Assembly (NCBI GenBank): GCA_021739645.1
Contig: JAIPBL010000004.1
Span: 99,549-163,548 of the forward strand
Length of the DNA: 64,000 nucleotides
Direction: 5' to 3'
Origin: Saprospiraceae bacterium
GTDB taxonomy: Bacteria > Bacteroidota > Bacteroidia > Chitinophagales > Saprospiraceae
Shown in pieces: positions 44,392-52,784 of the stretch. The notes beneath the pieces were generated by a model. The model saw only the letters and a list, made by a program, of their open reading frames with translations. It was not told the origin of the DNA and ran no database searches. The position numbers were made by a program, and so were the translations under genes. How positions within the stretch are numbered: the first letter of the stretch is position 1; the number at the start of each line of letters is the position of its first letter.

Positions 44392-45894
44392 ATGAGTACT
44401 GGATTAATTATAATAGCCTGTACGATTCTTATCGTCATTGTCATTATTCAAATTGGCAAGGTCACTGATTTAGCAGCCAAAATCAGGGGCGAGGAGGCGG
44501 TTCAATTGGAGTCCAACAAACGGTCAGCTAATTTTATGCTGGTGTTTTTGGTTGCCTTCTTAGGCTTAACTGTTTGGTCAGCTTGGCACTATAAAAACTG
44601 GATGCTAGGCTATGGCCCCCATGAGGCAGCATCAGCGCACGGCCCATCACTCGATGCTTCATTCAACATCACACTTATCTTTACTGGGATAGTATTTGTC
44701 CTGACACATATTGCCTTGTTTTGGTTTGCCTACAAATATGCTGGCAGAAAAGGTGTTATAGCAGAGTTCATGCCCCACGACAACAAACTGGAGGTGATTT
44801 GGACGGCAGTTCCGGCAGTCGTTATGTGCTTCTTAGTGATAAATGGATTGGTGGCATGGAATGAAGTAATGGCTGACATAACCGAGGGTGAAGACCATAT
44901 CGAAATCGAAGCTACTGGCCAACAATATCTTTGGCACCTACGCTACCCAGGCGCTGATGACAAATTGGGCACAAGAAACTTCAGGTTGATAAAATCAGGT
45001 GAAAACCCACTCGGACAGGACTGGACAGACGATAAAAACTTGGACGATATCATGCCTTCTGAAATTGTATTGCCAGTAGGCAAAAAGGTCAGGGTACGTA
45101 TCACCGCAATAGATGTTTTGCACAGTTTTGACCTTCCGCATTTTAGAGTAAAAATGGATGCCGTACCTGGCATGCCGACCTATTTCGTTTTTACACCGAC
45201 AAAAACGACGGAAGAATATCGGCAGATGTTGAAAGATTATCCTGAGTACCAACAGCCTTCCGATCCGAAAGACCCCAAAAGTGATCCACTTTGGAAAACT
45301 TTTGAGTACGAATTGGCTTGTGCAGAACTTTGTGGAAAAGGCCACTTCTCGATGCGTAGATTGGTGAAAATTGTATCAGAAGAAGAGTACCAGAAGTGGC
45401 TGAAAGACCAGAAATCATACTACTTGTCCAATGTTCGGGGTAAAGATTTTGACCCAAGGAAGAATGAAGTGTTAGGCATGGAAGTAACTCAGCGTAAACT
45501 TGATTTCAATACGGCTGTTGATAAGGCACTTTCAGCAGAAAAGCCTGAAGAGAAAATCATCAGGTTGGACCATGTCTATTACAAAACTGGTTCTTCCGAA
45601 CTTGACAACCGCTCAAAGTACGAACTTGACAACTTGATTGCTGTCATGAACAAGTACCCGAACATCACTATTGAAGTTTCAGGGCATACGGACAGCGATG
45701 GCGATGATGCGGAGAACTTAACACTCTCTCAAGTCAGGGCAAAGGCTGTTTATGACTATTTAATTTTAAACCAAATTTCATTAGTCCGCATACGCTTTAA
45801 AGGGTATGGTGAAACGAAGCCCGTTGAATCCAATGATACGGAAGAAGGTAAGGCCAAGAACCGGCGCACTGAATTCCAAATATTAACCCAATAA
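44392..45894 (+). CDS. coxB: Cytochrome c oxidase subunit II fused to an OmpA domain
   Basis: 500 residues. Four hydrophobic segments (about 3-22, 47-65, 92-115, 131-152) precede the cupredoxin CuA domain, whose ligands are all present: H244 (LHSFDLP), C310, E312, C314, H318 and M321 (CAELCGKGHFSM). After a linker (about 345-385) comes a full OmpA_C domain: YYKTGSSELDN, then D434 in GHTDSDG, R449 in LSQVRAK and the NRRTEF end motif (490-495). D434 and R449, 15 residues apart, coincide with the diaminopimelate-binding pair of OmpA. So the oxidase would be held by peptidoglycan. I know no characterised protein of this build. Confidence 0.94.
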   Translation: MSTGLIIIACTILIVIVIIQIGKVTDLAAKIRGEEAVQLESNKRSANFMLVFLVAFLGLTVWSAWHYKNWMLGYGPHEAASAHGPSLDASFNITLIFTGIVFVLTHIALFWFAYKYAGRKGVIAEFMPHDNKLEVIWTAVPAVVMCFLVINGLVAWNEVMADITEGEDHIEIEATGQQYLWHLRYPGADDKLGTRNFRLIKSGENPLGQDWTDDKNLDDIMPSEIVLPVGKKVRVRITAIDVLHSFDLPHFRVKMDAVPGMPTYFVFTPTKTTEEYRQMLKDYPEYQQPSDPKDPKSDPLWKTFEYELACAELCGKGHFSMRRLVKIVSEEEYQKWLKDQKSYYLSNVRGKDFDPRKNEVLGMEVTQRKLDFNTAVDKALSAEKPEEKIIRLDHVYYKTGSSELDNRSKYELDNLIAVMNKYPNITIEVSGHTDSDGDDAENLTLSQVRAKAVYDYLILNQISLVRIRFKGYGETKPVESNDTEEGKAKNRRTEFQILTQ

Positions 45895-45927
45895 GAACCT
45901 CAATTTTTAGAAGAAAAAAATCGAAAT

Positions 45928-47781
45928 ATGGCTAACGCAATTTCCATTGTACAAGACCGTGAAGATAAACTGATTGAAGAATTGGGTTTTGACGACCATT
46001 TTCACGAGCATGAGCATGGTGACAAATTCAAGTCAAACTTCATCACGAAGTACATCTTCAGCATGGACCACAAAATCATTGCTCGTCAATTCCTCATTAC
46101 GGGGATGATTTGGGCTTTGATTGGTGCCGGTATGTCTTTGATTTTCCGCCTTCAATTGGGCTTTCCTGAGGAGAGTATGGCATGGCTTCGACCGTTGCTC
46201 GGCAAATGGATTGAAGTAAACCCTGATTCTGGAATCGGAACATTGGCGCCTGAGTTCTACTATGCGCTGGTGACTATGCACGGTACGATAATCGTGTTCT
46301 TCGTGCTTACGGCAGGTTTGAGTGGCACTTTCAGCAACCTGCTTATTCCGTTGCAGTTGGGTGCTAGGGATATGGCATCACCATTGCTCAACATGATGTC
46401 TTATTGGTTCTTTTTCCTGGCCAGTATCGTTATGTTTTACTCTTTGTTTCTCAGCACGGGTCCATTTTCAGGTGGGTGGGTTGCCTATCCTCCGCTAAGT
46501 GCATTGCCCCAAGCCTCTGATGGTTCCGGCACGGGTATGACACTTTGGATTTTGAGCCTTGTTTTCTTCGTAATATCTGTAGCTTTGGGTGGTATTAACT
46601 ATGTCACTACCGTTTTGAACATGCGTACCAAAGGGATGAGCATGTGGCGGATGCCTCTTACGATTTGGGCATTTTTCGTTACGGCGATTTTAGCACTATT
46701 GTCATTTCCCGTTTTGGTTTCTGGCTTCCTTTTGTTGATGTTTGACCGAAGCATGGGAACTAGCTTTTACTTGAGCGAGATTTTCATTGGTGGCCAGGCA
46801 CTTGACCACGTCGGAGGTAGCCCAATCCTTTATCAGCACTTGTTCTGGTTCTTGGGTCACCCGGAGGTGTATATCATCATCTTGCCAGCGATGGGTCTGA
46901 CTTCTGAAGTGCTTTCTGTTCACTGTCGCAAACCGATTTTCGGATATAAGGCGATGGTTTTCTCCATCCTTGCTATCGGGTTCCTTTCGTTTATCGTTTG
47001 GGCTCACCACATGTTCATGTCTGGTATTAACCCTTTTATTGCAAATTTCTTTGTAATATTCACGCTAATCATCGCTGTACCGTCTGCGGTGAAAGTGTTC
47101 AATTGGATTACGACCATTTACAAATCGAATCTCCGATACAATGCGGCCTCGATGTTTGCCATTGGCTTTGTCTCGATGTTCATTTCTGGCGGTTTGACAG
47201 GTATTTTCCTCGGCAACTCTGCGATTGACATCCAAATGCACGACACGTATTTCGTAGTTGCTCACTTCCATATTGTGATGGGCGTAGCTGCATTCTTTGG
47301 CATGTTTGCAGGAGTTTACCATTGGTTTCCGAAGATGTTCGGCCGTTTCATGAATGAGACGATGGGTAAAATGCATTTCTGGGGAACCCTGATTGGCGCT
47401 TATGCCATTTTCTGGCCGATGCACTATTTAGGAATGGCTGGTGTTCCTCGGCGTTATTACCGCTTCGATAACTTCGATACTTTTTCGCATTTCTCTGAGA
47501 TGAACCAGTTCATCACCATCGCTGCTATCATCACCTTTGGCTTCCAAGTGTTGATGTTCGTGAACTTCTTTTACAGTATTTGGAAGGGCAAAAAAGTAAC
47601 TAGTAAAAACCCTTGGGGGGCAACAACACTAGAATGGACCACCCCAATAAACGTGGGTCATGGTAACTGGCCTGGCAAATTGCCAACAGTACATCGTTGG
47701 GCTTATGATTACGGCAAAAATGGAGAAGAATTTATCAACCAGGTAGAGCCTTTGGGAGAAGGAGAGACAGAAGACCATTGA
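45928..47781 (+). CDS. coxA: Cytochrome c oxidase subunit I
   Basis: 617 residues with 12 helices and the haem a/a3-CuB centre. HHTHEV-type ligands are visible: WFLGHPEVYIIILPAMG (H and the E/Y of the K-channel and cross-linked His-Tyr), WAHHMF (the two CuB histidines), and HDTYFVVAHFHIVMG (haem ligands). YPPLSALPQ is characteristic of the family. An N-terminal His/Glu-rich leader (HFHEHEHG) is present. It starts 33 bases after coxB. Confidence 0.97.
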   Translation: MANAISIVQDREDKLIEELGFDDHFHEHEHGDKFKSNFITKYIFSMDHKIIARQFLITGMIWALIGAGMSLIFRLQLGFPEESMAWLRPLLGKWIEVNPDSGIGTLAPEFYYALVTMHGTIIVFFVLTAGLSGTFSNLLIPLQLGARDMASPLLNMMSYWFFFLASIVMFYSLFLSTGPFSGGWVAYPPLSALPQASDGSGTGMTLWILSLVFFVISVALGGINYVTTVLNMRTKGMSMWRMPLTIWAFFVTAILALLSFPVLVSGFLLLMFDRSMGTSFYLSEIFIGGQALDHVGGSPILYQHLFWFLGHPEVYIIILPAMGLTSEVLSVHCRKPIFGYKAMVFSILAIGFLSFIVWAHHMFMSGINPFIANFFVIFTLIIAVPSAVKVFNWITTIYKSNLRYNAASMFAIGFVSMFISGGLTGIFLGNSAIDIQMHDTYFVVAHFHIVMGVAAFFGMFAGVYHWFPKMFGRFMNETMGKMHFWGTLIGAYAIFWPMHYLGMAGVPRRYYRFDNFDTFSHFSEMNQFITIAAIITFGFQVLMFVNFFYSIWKGKKVTSKNPWGATTLEWTTPINVGHGNWPGKLPTVHRWAYDYGKNGEEFINQVEPLGEGETEDH

Positions 47782-47809
47782 TTATTACTAACTTGATTAA
47801 CAACCACTT

Positions 47810-48712
47810 GTGAATAATTATACCAAGGTTGACACAACTTCTCCGTTAAAATTGGTTTCGCAAAAAGTGCGGGACTTCGGTGAGTTGGTAAAGTTTAAAC
47901 TGTCGTTGACTGTTGTCTATTCAGCGGTGATGGCCTACTTAATAGCAGCCGAAGGAAGCATAAATTGGTTCTCCGTTCTTATCCTATCCCTCGGAGGATT
48001 TTGTGTGGCTGGTGCAGCGAATGCGCTGAACCAAGTACTGGAAAGGGACTTTGATAAATTAATGACGCGTACTGCTAACCGGCCACTTGCTACGGGCCGG
48101 ATGACCGTTTCGGAAGCGGTGCTGGCAGCGGGCATCTTGAGCATTATCGGTTTGATGATGTTGGCGTTGTTCAATCCATGGGCCTCTTTTTTCGGAGTTA
48201 TTGCCTTGTTGAGTTACGCATTCTTGTACACGCCAATGAAGCGGATTTCACCCTCTGCGGTAGCAGTAGGTGCATTACCCGGAGCACTACCAATGTTAAT
48301 TGGGTGTGTTGCATTTCAAGGTGAGCTGACTTCATTAGCATTGACCCTGTTCTTGTTGCAGTTCTTTTGGCAGTTTCCTCATTTCGGGGCCATCAGTTGG
48401 CTTGGTTTTGAGGATTATCAAAAAGCAGGTTTCAAGTTTGTGGTAGCAAAAGATGGAAAACAAGACCCAAGCATTGGCCTTCAAGGCGTTTTCTACGCAC
48501 TTTGCCTCGTGCCTGTTGGGTTGGTTCCATTTTATACCAATGTAACCGGTGTAATTTCAGCGGCCATTGTTTCGATTTTGGCACTCGTGTATGCTTGGTT
48601 CGGCTGGAACCTCTACAGACAAAGTGACAGGAAGGCAGCAGTGCAGCTAATGTTTTTCTCATTTTTTTATTTGCCGATTGCGCTAACGGCACTCTGGCTA
48701 GATAAAATCTAA
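47810..48712 (+). CDS. ctaB: Haem O synthase (protohaem IX farnesyltransferase)
   Basis: 300 residues starting at a GTG. It is a UbiA-type prenyltransferase with 8-9 helices. The first aspartate-rich motif is in NALNQVLERDFDKLMTRTANRPLATGRM (the N-x-x-x-D-x-x-x-D pattern with R-T-x-x-R-P-L) and the second in the W-x-F-P-H-F block. It adds the farnesyl tail that turns haem B into haem O for the oxidase coded next to it. No ctaA gene was seen in this window. Confidence 0.95.
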   Translation: MNNYTKVDTTSPLKLVSQKVRDFGELVKFKLSLTVVYSAVMAYLIAAEGSINWFSVLILSLGGFCVAGAANALNQVLERDFDKLMTRTANRPLATGRMTVSEAVLAAGILSIIGLMMLALFNPWASFFGVIALLSYAFLYTPMKRISPSAVAVGALPGALPMLIGCVAFQGELTSLALTLFLLQFFWQFPHFGAISWLGFEDYQKAGFKFVVAKDGKQDPSIGLQGVFYALCLVPVGLVPFYTNVTGVISAAIVSILALVYAWFGWNLYRQSDRKAAVQLMFFSFFYLPIALTALWLDKI

Positions 48713-48714
48713 AA

Positions 48715-49293
48715 ATGGACTTAACGATTCAAGAAAATGCGGGAAGGAACAAAATTCACCCTTACAAATTTGCAGTTTGGGTGGGTTGTGGCTCTATTCT
48801 TATGATGTTTGCCTCATTGACCAGTGCGTATGTGGTGCGGCAAGCCGCTGGAAATTGGTTGGAATTCCAACTACCAGCTATTTTCAAAATGAGCACCTTG
48901 GTCATTTTACTGAGCAGCGTCACACTTCATGCTTCGTTCATAGCTTTCAAGAAAGAAAAGGAAAAACTATATAAGTCACTGTTAGTGGTAACCTATCTTC
49001 TAGCAATTCTTTTTTTTGCTTTTCAATACCAAGGCTGGGTGGCACTTGCTGAGAGTGGCGTTCCATTTACGCTTAATCCATCTGGGGATTTTATCTACGT
49101 GATTTCATGGTTTCATGCAGCACACGTAGTTGGAGGACTGGCGGCACTGACCGTAGCTTTGATTCACGCTTTTGGGCTAAAGTTCAATGTTACCCCTAAG
49201 CGTAAGATTAGATTTGAATTAACACTGACCTACTGGCATTTTGTTGATTTCCTGTGGGTCTATTTATTTATATTCTTGTCATTTTATCGCTAA
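48715..49293 (+). CDS. Cytochrome c oxidase subunit III, short
   Basis: 192 residues, five membrane segments. It shows the late subunit III motifs FHAAHVVGGLAALTVALIHAF and LTYWHFVDFLWVYLFIFL. It is the shorter of two subunit III genes in tandem; the other is 72 bases further on. It starts 3 bases after ctaB. Confidence 0.9.
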   Translation: MDLTIQENAGRNKIHPYKFAVWVGCGSILMMFASLTSAYVVRQAAGNWLEFQLPAIFKMSTLVILLSSVTLHASFIAFKKEKEKLYKSLLVVTYLLAILFFAFQYQGWVALAESGVPFTLNPSGDFIYVISWFHAAHVVGGLAALTVALIHAFGLKFNVTPKRKIRFELTLTYWHFVDFLWVYLFIFLSFYR

Positions 49294-49364
49294 ATGATTT
49301 TTTGTCATTCTGTTCGAACTTAAAACTTGGAGCAGTCAATCGAACCAACTATTCAACAATCATT

Positions 49365-50351
49365 ATGGCTTCAGAATCAGCAGTTTTAGAGCACAACCAC
49401 GAGACAGACGAGCAACTGTGGTCGGGAGGGAAAGAACCATTCAAGGCAAGTTACGGCAAGCTGATGATGTGGTATTTTCTTCTGTCAGATGCTTTTACTT
49501 TTTCAGGATTCTTAATCGCCTATGGTGCGCTGCGTTTCAGCAGCAATACCTGGCCCATCCCTGATTTTGTTTTCGAAAAAGCACCGTTCGGCATCCACAA
49601 CCTTTTTGGAGGCAAAGCACCACTGGTATTTGTAACTTTCATGACTTTCGTCCTGATCGCCAGCTCTGTCACCATGGTACGAGCAGTGCAAGAAGGTCAT
49701 CGCAATAATAAGCGGGGAGTAGTCCTATGGATGTTCCTGACCATCCTTGGTGGGGCGACATTCCTTAGCTGCCAAGCTTGGGAGTGGACAACACTTATGA
49801 AGGAGGAGGGCGTTTCCATCCTTACCAATCCATTCTCCATGCACAACGAAGGGGGGCAATACCTTTCGGGGAAGGAGCTTGAGGCTCAAGGTTTTACTAA
49901 GTCAGAACAGGATTTTCATGGAGCAAAATCTATTTATTACCTCCCGCAAGGCAAACCCGATGTTGTCGAAAATCGCTTTTTTGAAAAGATAAGCCATGAG
50001 GGCGAATCATTTGCCGGAAAATCATTTGAGGCAGAATCTCCCTACTTGATTACCATAAATCATGCTACTCATCAGTATGAGCATGGTGCTTACAAATCAG
50101 CTGGCGGAGAAATTGTAAAAGAAGCATTTGGACCAGTCGCATTTGGTGCCTTGTTCTTCTTCATAACTGGTTTTCACGGTTTTCACGTGTTCTCTGGTGT
50201 GGTTTTCTTGACCATGGTGATGATAAATGCAGCAAGTGGACTTTACGCCAAACGAAATAACCATTATGAAATGGTGGAAAAAATTGGCCTTTATTGGCAC
50301 TTTGTAGATTTGGTTTGGGTCTTCGTATTCCTTGTTTTTTATCTGCTCTAA
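49365..50351 (+). CDS. Cytochrome c oxidase subunit III, long, with insert
   Basis: 328 residues from the ATG of MASESAVL. It shows MWYFLLSDAFTFSGFLI, FITGFHGFHVFSGV and LYWHFVDLVWVFVFLVFYLL, so it is a true subunit III. Between helices (roughly residues 147-262) lies an extra soluble stretch of about 115 residues that has no match known to me and should face the periplasm or form a lid. It is followed by the subunit IV gene at 56 bases. Confidence 0.9.
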   Translation: MASESAVLEHNHETDEQLWSGGKEPFKASYGKLMMWYFLLSDAFTFSGFLIAYGALRFSSNTWPIPDFVFEKAPFGIHNLFGGKAPLVFVTFMTFVLIASSVTMVRAVQEGHRNNKRGVVLWMFLTILGGATFLSCQAWEWTTLMKEEGVSILTNPFSMHNEGGQYLSGKELEAQGFTKSEQDFHGAKSIYYLPQGKPDVVENRFFEKISHEGESFAGKSFEAESPYLITINHATHQYEHGAYKSAGGEIVKEAFGPVAFGALFFFITGFHGFHVFSGVVFLTMVMINAASGLYAKRNNHYEMVEKIGLYWHFVDLVWVFVFLVFYLL

Positions 50352-50407
50352 ATACAAGGTGAGCACCAATTTTTCAACTAAAATTTAAAATTCAAAACTT
50401 AGGAAAT

Positions 50408-50836
50408 ATGGCAAGTCACGCAAGTTATGCCGAACAGAAGAAACTCGTAGTTTATGGCTTGAAGTTGTTGGGAGCCATCACTGTCATTGAAGTATTGATT
50501 GCCTTGCTTGCCAAGGGACACCTCATTCACGGGGTGCATTTTACGGGTGCACTGCATTATATCTACATGGCGTTGATGGTCGGGTTCAGCCTTTACAAAG
50601 CATATTTTATTGTTTACAACTTCATGCACATGGCAACTGAAGTGCAGGGCTTGCGCTGGAGTGTGCTTTTGCCAATGTTGCTGCTTGTTTGGGCGGTTAT
50701 TGCCTTTTTTCAAGAAGGGGCATCATGGGGTGCAAGGCGTAACCTGATAGACAAGAAGAACCATGAAGAAGTGAACAAAAAGCCTGCTACCGGTTCTCTC
50801 GATTACGACAAATTAACGGTTCAAGACTTAATTTAA
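50408..50836 (+). CDS. Cytochrome c oxidase subunit IV
   Basis: 142 residues, three membrane segments (about 18-36, 48-68, 83-103) in the layout of the prokaryotic COX4 (CyoD-like) family, with HFTGALHYIYMALMVGFSLYKAYFIVYNFMHM as the conserved block. It closes the oxidase core operon and is directly followed by a strong terminator. Confidence 0.85.
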   Translation: MASHASYAEQKKLVVYGLKLLGAITVIEVLIALLAKGHLIHGVHFTGALHYIYMALMVGFSLYKAYFIVYNFMHMATEVQGLRWSVLLPMLLLVWAVIAFFQEGASWGARRNLIDKKNHEEVNKKPATGSLDYDKLTVQDLI

Positions 50837-50844
50837 GTAACATC

Positions 50845-50878
50845 AAAAAAGGCGAGACCAAACAGGCTCGCCTTTTTT
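50845..50878 (+). terminator. Rho-independent terminator of the act/cox operon
   Basis: AAAAAAGGCGAG (50845-50856) and CTCGCCTTTTTT (50867-50878) form a perfect 12-base stem ending in T6. It separates the oxidase genes from the assembly-type genes, which begin only 16 bases behind it. Confidence 0.85.
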
Positions 50879-50893
50879 GTTTTTGATTTTTCT

Positions 50894-51502
50894 ATGGAAG
50901 ATATTGAAGAGGTAAAACCAGCAAACAGATTCTGGCGGACAATGATGTTTGCCGTCCTTTTTTTGCTCCCGATTGGCTCCCTGGTTTATTTGTACATGGG
51001 CCGCACTCATTCTCGCACGGCTGTAGCTGAACTTGAAATGCTGGGAAAAGTGACTGGGTTTCAGCTAAAAAACCAGCAAAATGAACCCATTAGTCCAGAG
51101 ATACTGCACGGCAAGGTTACGATTGTAAACTTTTTGCCAAAAGACTTGGCTGCCGCAAAGCCAATGGCTGACCGAATTGGCAAGGTTCACCAGAGCTTTG
51201 ATGATACGGACGATGTTATTCTGTTATCTTTCATTGAAACCGATACGACCAAAACACTACTTGAGATTGCCACGCAGCTCGGCATCGAAGACCATAAACA
51301 GTGGTACTTGCTCGGTACTTCTGGAGAAGAATGGCAGCACCTGGCCAGTGACGTTTACCATTTGCCCAACCCATTAACTGGTGTAGCGATGGCTGATACC
51401 AGCCTAACAATCAGGAAGCTATATGATATCAACGACAACACGCAAATGGGGAGGATGGTAGAACATATTTCCAAGGTAATCCCCAAACAAAAGCGGCGTT
51501 GA
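50894..51502 (+). CDS. SCO1/SenC-like protein without cysteines
   Basis: 202 residues with one N-terminal membrane segment (about 17-35) and a thioredoxin-like domain. KVTIVNFLPKDLAAAKP stands exactly where SCO proteins have the copper site NF-x4-C-x3-C-P. No cysteine exists in the whole protein, so it cannot bind CuA copper the usual way. The position downstream of the cox genes and the order SCO, DUF420, small protein fit the Bacteroidota layout. It may be a structural relative or a redox-inactive decoy. Confidence 0.6.
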   Translation: MEDIEEVKPANRFWRTMMFAVLFLLPIGSLVYLYMGRTHSRTAVAELEMLGKVTGFQLKNQQNEPISPEILHGKVTIVNFLPKDLAAAKPMADRIGKVHQSFDDTDDVILLSFIETDTTKTLLEIATQLGIEDHKQWYLLGTSGEEWQHLASDVYHLPNPLTGVAMADTSLTIRKLYDINDNTQMGRMVEHISKVIPKQKRR

Positions 51503-51529
51503 CCTGTTTAAGACCTAAAAATTTCACCA

Positions 51530-52069
51530 ATGGGCGAAGTGCAACCGAACCTAAAACTTGAGAAAAAACTGAACCTAGTTGCTTGGGCAGTGACCATTGT
51601 GGTGCTGTTGTTGGTGTCCCTGATGCACCGTTTCCATTTGGAAACCAGCATCAATTTCAAATTTCTTCCGGCTGTCTATTCTGGGCTCAATGCGCTTACG
51701 GCAATATCCTTGGTTGCTGGACTTTATTTTATCAAAAACAAGCAAAAAGAGAAACATGAAAAGGCCATGACTTTAGCCATGTTCTTGTCGCTGTTGTTCC
51801 TGCTGGGGTATGTGCTGTACCATGTCACCAATGCAGATACCAAGTTTCTTGGTGAGGGCTGGATTCGTCCAGTCTATTTCTTTTTACTCATCACACATAT
51901 CGTGTTGGCGGCAGTCATTTTCCCTTTCATTCTGTTTACTTATATTCGGGCTTTTACTGGACAGTTCGCTCGACACAAGAAGATGGCAAGATGGGTTTAT
52001 TGGTTTTGGCTCTATGTGGCTGTAACTGGACCTATCTTATATTTGATGATTAAACCGTACTACAATTGA
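51530..52069 (+). CDS. DUF420 membrane protein (CtaM-like)
   Basis: 179 residues with five membrane segments. The DUF420 motifs FKFLPAVYSGLNALTAISLVAGLYFI, YHVTNADTKFLGEG and YFFLLITHIVLAAVIFPFILFTYIRA with conserved histidines are present. CtaM-type members are needed for haem-copper oxidase maturation in Gram-positive bacteria. It lies 27 bases behind the SCO-like gene. Confidence 0.85.
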   Translation: MGEVQPNLKLEKKLNLVAWAVTIVVLLLVSLMHRFHLETSINFKFLPAVYSGLNALTAISLVAGLYFIKNKQKEKHEKAMTLAMFLSLLFLLGYVLYHVTNADTKFLGEGWIRPVYFFLLITHIVLAAVIFPFILFTYIRAFTGQFARHKKMARWVYWFWLYVAVTGPILYLMIKPYYN

Positions 52070-52077
52070 AATTTGCC

Positions 52078-52329
52078 ATGAAAAACAAATTTTTAAAATC
52101 GGTGGTTTTCGCATTTACACTTGCGATTGCAGCACCAGTTGTTACCTACGCTCAATGTCCGATGTGCAAAATAGGAGCAGAAAGTAACTTAAAAAACGGT
52201 GGAACAGCGGGAAGCGGTCTAAACACAGGCATACTTTACATGCTGGCTATGCCGTATTTATTGGTTTCCACGCTTGGGTTCATCTGGTACAAAAACCGCA
52301 AAAAGGAAAGCGAACTCCCTGATGCTTAG
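52078..52329 (+). CDS. Small CPMC-motif membrane protein
   Basis: 83 residues from the ATG 9 bases after the DUF420 stop. A signal peptide (about 1-25) is followed directly by QCPMCK, then a loop and one membrane segment (about 50-70) and a charged tail. A C-P-M-C motif at the mature N terminus resembles copper- or haem-handling peptides. Context suggests oxidase maturation; the function is not established. Its stop overlaps that of the convergent gene by 4 bases. Confidence 0.65.
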   Translation: MKNKFLKSVVFAFTLAIAAPVVTYAQCPMCKIGAESNLKNGGTAGSGLNTGILYMLAMPYLLVSTLGFIWYKNRKKESELPDA

Positions 52330-52748
52330 TCAGTTGGAATGGGAGCGTTTGTCCTTCCTGACAGCCAAAGCACGAAGAAAATAAGGGCAGCAATCACTGC
52401 TGCTGAACCAAGCAAGTTGAAAAGTACGCCCAAACAGGTAAGTCCGCCAATGGCGAAGAAAACCATAGAAAGCAACAGCAGTATCAGGCTTGTCAGCAAT
52501 TTTCCACTTGGCAAGCTCATGCTCACAATCGCTTTCCAGTGCTGCATTTTTTGCTTGAATTTACGAACCTTCCTTCCAATTTTTTCCCTGAATGAATATC
52601 GTTTTGCTGTTCCGCCATCAGCAATGGGGGCATTTTTTGCCGTAACCGATTCGTTGACTTGTCGCTTCAAACTCGCTGAATATCCAACTTGTGGAAACGA
52701 AGTAAATAGCAATAGAATTAAACAGGAAAGCCGCAGCGATTGCTTCAT
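52326..52748 (-). CDS. Membrane protein of unknown function
   Basis: 140 residues: signal peptide (about 1-24), a basic region (REKIGRKVRKFKQKMQHW), then two membrane helices (about 85-103 and 108-130). No domain known to me. It reads in the opposite direction to the oxidase assembly genes and has a 36-base gap to the helicase gene upstream. Confidence 0.5.
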   Translation of the reverse strand: MKQSLRLSCLILLLFTSFPQVGYSASLKRQVNESVTAKNAPIADGGTAKRYSFREKIGRKVRKFKQKMQHWKAIVSMSLPSGKLLTSLILLLLSMVFFAIGGLTCLGVLFNLLGSAAVIAALIFFVLWLSGRTNAPIPTD

Positions 52749-52784
52749 AATTGTTTGATTTTGTTCTCTTTAAGTGAGCCTGGA

